64,000 nt of DNA from Hybos culiciformis (Eukaryota; Arthropoda; Insecta; Diptera; Hybotidae): positions 19,729,922 to 19,793,921 of the forward strand of contig OZ023273.1 of the NCBI GenBank assembly GCA_964007475.1, written 5' to 3'. This document shows, piece by piece, positions 58,346 to 64,000 of this stretch. The translations under genes were made by a program, and so were the position numbers. The notes beneath the pieces were generated by a model that worked only from the letters and a program-made list of their open reading frames with translations, did no database searches and had not been told where the DNA came from. Position 1 is the stretch's first letter. Each line of letters begins with the position of its first letter.

Positions 58346-61300
58346 ATGGAAAATTTCTTTAATCGTAATCCATATTATTTTGATGAAAGTTTTGAAATGG
58401 TTTATTTTATAAAAGAATTTGGTATTCTGACATGGTTTAAAGGTAAGTAAGTAGGCACCACTCCCCAAAAAAGTTTCTCCTTTATTACAATTTTCGTAGA
58501 TCTATTGGGTAACATTTTGCTGGATAATAGAAGAAATTTAACCTATGTGTATACAAGTAAGTTTTACAAATACCAGTATTCCCAGTTTCTAAATGTAACA
58601 TAAAGTTTGATGTACCTAGATAGAAGAGTAAACAGAAAATCTTAAAAATATCTTATCCACAAAATTTTTCTATATAATCACAAACGTAACATCTATAACA
58701 GATTATTTAGCATAGAGCTCTAAAGTTTTAACATTCTTCAAATTACCTCTTTTGTGTAAACGAAAAACAATAGAATGTTGGAATAACAATGACAAGGATG
58801 TTACCCCATTATCAATAATTTTTTTTTAAAGTTTAACATAAATATTTCTGGCTCAATTTTGTAATTCTTTTTCCAACGTTATTTCTTTATCTAAAATTGG
58901 GTTCATTACAAAGGGCTCCGCATAGAAAATAGGTTGTTGATGGTTCTCTAGGTTCTATCTTGGTGATTGGTTTTTTTTTTTAAATTATCTAAAATTTTTA
59001 GTAAGTATATGACAACCAACAGCGTATTGACCAACATTATTTTGTATCTTTTATTCCAGAAAAAATATTGATCACATTCTCATTATACCTATGCTTTCTT
59101 TTTATCCTTGCCTAGTGTCTTGAAACTTGAACTTTTGAATTTTTTTGAAGGTATATATGAAAATAATTTTGACCAAAATAATAGGCACCTGCTCAGAATT
59201 TGGTTAAGCTCCATCGTAAAATCCTTCATCAAATCTATGTTTGCCCTTAATTGCGTAACAAACGTAGTTATTGAATCAATGGAGAGCCCGTTGCACCTGT
59301 AAAAGTTTTTCAACCCTTAACATAACTTAGACATCTCTTGTTTAAAATAACCTTTCTATGTTATTATAATAAATTAAATATTTTATTTGTTTTCTAGAAT
59401 TTGACTTATCCAAGGATGTTTGTAATAATGATTTCGATGAGTTTGAAAGGAATGGTAATTTATCAGTTCCGTACGAAATTGAGAATTATTATCCAAAGAA
59501 GACTATCTTAAAATCTGAAAATAAATTATCTCAATTAAACACTGCATCAGTACGAAATGTTATTACAAAAAAATCAAAAAAAAAAATAAAAAAAGTAAGT
59601 ACTTAATTAAGGTTAAATTTTACACTCAACTAAATCAAAGTATCTATTAATTAAAATATTAAAGAATTATCAGTTTATTATTTATTATAATTTATTTTTA
59701 TATATACAAATAATTAAATTATTTATTCCACGTTTCGACATCAAGTTTACGATTTTTATCAACATTAAAGTTTTTCATAAAAAATAAAATTAAGTTAATT
59801 ACTTAGGTATAAGTATGTTTATTTTTCGAATATAGATAGTTAAGTTAAGAATTTCGAAAAATTATCGTTAGGCTCCTTTGAATTGACTCTAAAAAAAATC
59901 ATTTTGTTATCGATATTTTAGTGAAAGGGCATGTAAGAGGGAAGTACTGGGAACAATGTTTGCTCACGTACGAGATACACTAGCTGTAAAAAACTTGTAA
60001 AACACTCGCACATTACACGAATTTTTACACATACAATACATTCAACAAAGAGCTTTTGCTGGATGATTTTTTCAGCTAATGTATCTTACACTTTAGGAAG
60101 TTATCTTAATATGTAATGTAGTCATATTCATATTGAAACAAAAAATAATTTTTCTTAACTACTACCGAAAATTAAAAATATTTTTCTGTCTTTATTTTCT
60201 TCTAACTTAAAAAAAAATCACTTCAATCGAGATAGTACTAGCAAAACTAAACTCTTGTAATTACTTAACTAATTAATTAATCAAAAATAATTCTGTACTG
60301 ATTTATTTCATTTTGATTAATCGTAATAATACACCAAAATAAAAAATGCTAGGATTTTTTTTGTTTTCCTGATTCGGAATTATTTATTAATTTTTTTTAA
60401 AATTCAACTCAAAATTAATAAGTATAAAGTGATTTTCGTTTTAAAATTAAAATTCTACGATTGTACGAAAAAAAGGACTTTTTCCGTTAACTTCACATAT
60501 TTTTAAAATTTTCATACACTTTATACGAAATGATATTTAAAAAAACTTAATTTTAAGAGTATTGTTACAGGAGGTCCACTCTAGAACTTTTGGATTTTAT
60601 GTACATTGTACATAAGTATCTTAGAATTATACCGAAAAGTATCTGTACAACGAAAATTTTTCCAAAAATATTTTAGGACGATAAAAAGGTCGTTAATGTT
60701 TCCTTTTCATCAAGACATACCTAGAAAATTTGAGAGTTCAAACAATAATGTAAATTGTTAATGTATGGAATATTTAATTTTGATAAATTTTATTTAACAA
60801 AATATGTTTTTAATTTTTGAATTCGTTTTGACGATACACTTGCATTGTGTTCTTTATATATCCCATTTTTATCCTTTATGCTATAATATTTAATTCTTCC
60901 TATTTTGCTACAGATTTGGAATAATAGAGCTTGCCAAGCAGAAAATATTGAAAATGTTTGAATAAAAAACTAAAATAAGATTCTCTGTGGACCCCAAGAA
61001 AAAAAAATTTTATAAACAATTTAAGGAAATCATAAAAATAAAAGAAGTGATTTGAATCGAACTATAGTTAGTAGTAAACTAAGATTACTTTTTTATGTTG
61101 TCAGTACTTACTTATGCATTTATTCAAAATATTCTTGAAAATATGTTTATCTTTATTGTGTATAATTTTTAAAAAAGAAAAGAATTATCATCAAAAATAA
61201 GTGCACATTACTATTACGACTATAGGGTGCTTTTTTGAAAATCAATCCCAGAGTTCGACTACAAAAATCTTTTTAGTTAAAGTGATATTAAATTTTGCGA

Positions 61301-61883
61301 AAATTCAGCAAATTTTATTTAATTATTAATATTTCGCATTGGTGTTCTTTTCAGGAACCAGAGTATTGTGTTTTCTGTGCAAATAATAAAATGCCAGAAT
61401 CGGCATTCAGATCACATCGAGTACGAGATTCTAATGGAATTGTGAGTTGTCCAAGGTTGCGGGCTTACGTTTGCCCTAATTGTTATCAAAGGTACCTACA
61501 TATTTATTTCGTTGATTCAACTATTTAATAATATAATAAATACCTACTTAAAATATTGTTTTTCGTATTGAGTTTGTAAGGAGAAGGAATTATTTTACTT
61601 GCTTGATTCAGATGTTCAATTAAGACTGTATAATCTGGGTTGTCAATAAATTAATTCGAATAGGATATGAGTCAGGTTTTTTGGGTAAAATTCTCTAAAA
61701 TTATAAACCCTCCATGACAGTGTTTTTTTTTTGTTAATAATTTTTTATATTTTATTTTCATTTCATAGTGGTGATAATGCTCATACCTTGAAATATTGCC
61801 CAAAAAAACCAATAATTACAATGAAACAAACCGAACTGATGGAGGCAAAATATAAGATGAAAAAAAACAAATTTAACAATTAA
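58346..61883 (+). CDS. nos: Nanos, CCHC zinc-finger translational repressor
   Basis: Exons 58346-58442, 59398-about 59593, 61355-61491 and 61769-61883. Exons 3 and 4 encode the full Nanos domain with two CCHC fingers: YCVFCANNKMPESAFRSHRV, then SCPRLRAYVCPNCYQ, SGDNAHTLKYCPKK. The family binds RNA with Pumilio and recruits CCR4-NOT to silence mRNAs in germ cells and posterior embryo. The N-terminus (NPYYFDESFEMVYFIKEFG) is short and not obviously conserved. Problem: with the strong donor AAA/GTAAGT at 59594 the frame of exon 2 meets TAA at 59586-59588, right after a run of ten A. One more A would restore frame into EPEYCVFC. Alternatively the weaker donor TCA/GTACGA at 59550 keeps the frame with no change (about 166 residues). 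The 3' flank has AATAAA at 62102. Confidence 0.92.
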
Positions 61884-64000
61884 ACTTAAAATATACATTA
61901 TTAAGTTTAGTTTTTTATTAATTTTTACAAACTTCAACACGAATTACGAACAACAAGCTTTACATTAATTTAAAGACAATGTATAAGATACAAAAGTAGT
62001 ATGCATTTAATTAAAATACAGTTTAAAATTATTTATTATGTTTAAGAAATTCGAAAACATGAGATTAATGTCTCTAATCAAAGTAAAACAGTTTGCTGGT
62101 CAATAAATTCTATTTTACATTAATTTTTTTAATTAAAAAAAATAAAATAAAAAAAATGTCGGTAAAAAAAATGTTTTAAAACATTAATAAGTAAAGTCAG
62201 AATTTATATCCAATTTCAATTTTATGTTTATTTATATAAATGTATTTATGTATCATGTAAAAGTACATAGGACAAAAAATATTGTTTATTTTCTTATTAA
62301 AAAAAAGTTAAATATTTATTTTATTTCCATTATGAAACATATAATTTTTCTGAAATTGTTTTTTTTTTATAATTATATTGTAAATTTGTTTTTGTATTAT
62401 CACAAGCAATAAATAATATTGTTTTGGCTTATAATCTCTGCCCTTCTAATACGGCAGTAATTTTATAAGATTTAATTTATACTTTCTGATCGTTTACTAT
62501 TTTAATATAATATATCAATGTGTGGCAGACTACAATATTGTAGTTCTATTAAAAAATAAAAATTTATTTTAGAAACGTTCAAGAACTTGACCACACTCTG
62601 GTGATAGGAATTTTATAATGTTTTTTATTGTTTGATCTTTGTACATATTACACATATTGTAATTCTTTTAAAATTCATAAAAATTTTAGAAGCGCCAGAA
62701 GTAAAAATTAAACTAATACGTTTTAAGAAATTGATAGTTTTTTAAGTTTGTCGCTCAATAGTTTTTATACGAAAAATTTGCTAAGTTTGCTGATGTAGTT
62801 AAAATAACGAATAAACTTCTAATTTTTTAACGATTATTGTGTGTAAAAACTTTACACTATTGTATTGTGCTATCAAAAAAAAAAAAATTTATTATAAAAT
62901 TTATGATAAAGATATGATGTCCAAGAAAGGGCTTTCGAATATTAATTATCTTTATATTTCTATATTTTCAAAATGATGTAATAGATTTGTTTGATATTGA
63001 AGAGCATTTCCAAAGCTGAACAACTACATAAAATTTTGTAGAGGGTTTTCAAATCAATTTTATAATTGTTAATTTTTTTAATCAAGATTATGCTAAAAGC
63101 GGATTTCCAATATCAACAGAAATATTACCTTCTGTAGTATTACTAAATTTTTAAAATATTAATAGAATATTAATATCTCAGCAAATTTTAGCACTTATTC
63201 CAAAAAATGCATGTTATTATTATTATGAGTTAATATTTCGTATTTTTTTGTATTATTTAGAACTTAAAGTATGTACTTATAATTAAATATTTAAAAAAAA
63301 ATTGTTTTTTCTTTTTCTTATTAAGTGTCATCATCATTAATTTTACTTAATTTTTTTTTAGATAACGTGAAGGGCGAAGTAACTTGATTTTCTCACTTAG
63401 CTAAAGCATAGAAATTTAATGTTTTATTTTTAAAAAAATCAAAAAACTTGTTAACTTTGCATCGAAAATGTCTTAACATCTATAAATATAAAAGTAAAGC
63501 GCCTTTCCTGCAAGAATCATTAAAAGTAGAAACTTTTATTTTTATTGCATAAAAATCATATTCCATGTAATCAAACCTTAGATTTAACCCACTTGCTAAT
63601 TCGGATTAGTTTCATTAAAAATATAATTTTAAGGCACTAGTACTCTCAGATTGGAGCAAATCAAACACAAGTCTTCGAAAAGCTGAAGATCATTATTAAG
63701 ATTAGGTTAGGTCCATGCGGATGTAGGGTATTTGGATCTTTTAACTCTAACCAGATCTGTTTGTCCATTGTACTACTCTTTCCAATGGGCGGTTATGAAC
63801 ACAATGCATTATACTACGTGCGTCCTCGATTAATTGGTGAAAGCAAAAAGTAATCTAAACACAGATTTGTATATGTTCAAGGAAATAGGGTACAGTGAGA
63901 TTAAAAATTTTAAATTTAAATCCCCTGAAGAAAAGATGAGTGGCGGATATTACTTTCGCACACCAATTATTCCGGGAAAGATTACATTTCCCTTCCTTCT
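61884..64000. other. Nanos 3' flank and right end of window
   Basis: About 2.1 kb without a recognised gene. Nanos 3'UTR is expected at the start. A Pumilio-type TGTACATA is at 62640-62647. From about 63650 base composition becomes more balanced (AGGTTAGGTCCATGCGG, CCAATGGGCGGTTATG, ATTCCGGGAAAG), suggesting another gene or a repeat entering the window, which I could not identify. Confidence 0.4.

Overview
The window is AT-rich nuclear DNA from an insect. Introns are spliced GT-AG and mostly AT-rich, gene density is low (about 11 genes in 64 kb), and several proteins match insect families closely: a three-Ig lachesin, a Pkc98E-type novel PKC and nanos. I cannot name the order from sequence alone. 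All exon joins below were worked out by hand by matching reading-frame phase to the family sequence, without an alignment program.

Layout. 1-2214 (-): 5' part of a YLPM1-like gene, with a MITE in its intron. 2492-4903: a cluster of Harbinger-like MITEs interrupted by a palindrome-array element. 5777-6630 (-): exosome subunit Mtr3. 8764-11420 (+): TSR2. 11815-13861 (-): COMMD2, whose 5' side is buried in about 2.9 kb of nested transposons (13877-16736). 20179-23353 (-): lachesin, divergent from 24554-35034 (+) Pkc98E. 35035-41377: mostly empty AT-rich DNA with two hairpin MITEs. 41378-46430 (+): cullin-5. 47013-48436 (-): GINS subunit Sld5. 48819-50124: third copy of the palindrome-array element. 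50515-54272 (+): SCYL2 pseudokinase. 55468-57105 (-): TIM44. 58346-61883 (+): nanos. 61884-64000: no gene recognised.

The genes are unrelated housekeeping and developmental genes and form no operon-like unit. They cover RNA decay (Mtr3), ribosome biogenesis (TSR2), protein sorting and ubiquitin control (COMMD2, Cul5), cell adhesion (Lac), signalling (Pkc98E), DNA replication (Sld5), clathrin traffic (SCYL2), mitochondrial import (TIM44) and germline translational control (nanos). Several lie in convergent or divergent pairs: TSR2/COMMD2, Cul5/Sld5 and SCYL2/TIM44 tail to tail; Lac/Pkc98E, Sld5/SCYL2 and TIM44/nanos head to head.

The most unusual content is non-coding. At least four families of non-autonomous, palindrome-rich elements have recognisable terminal inverted repeats and target-site duplications (TSDs). 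One family consists of a tandem array of near-palindromes built on GCGGACAAATG/CATTTGTCCGC, flanked by 9-bp duplications. Two of its three copies carry the same nested GC-rich foldback element at the same position, and the third copy keeps the empty site, so a composite was mobilised as one unit.
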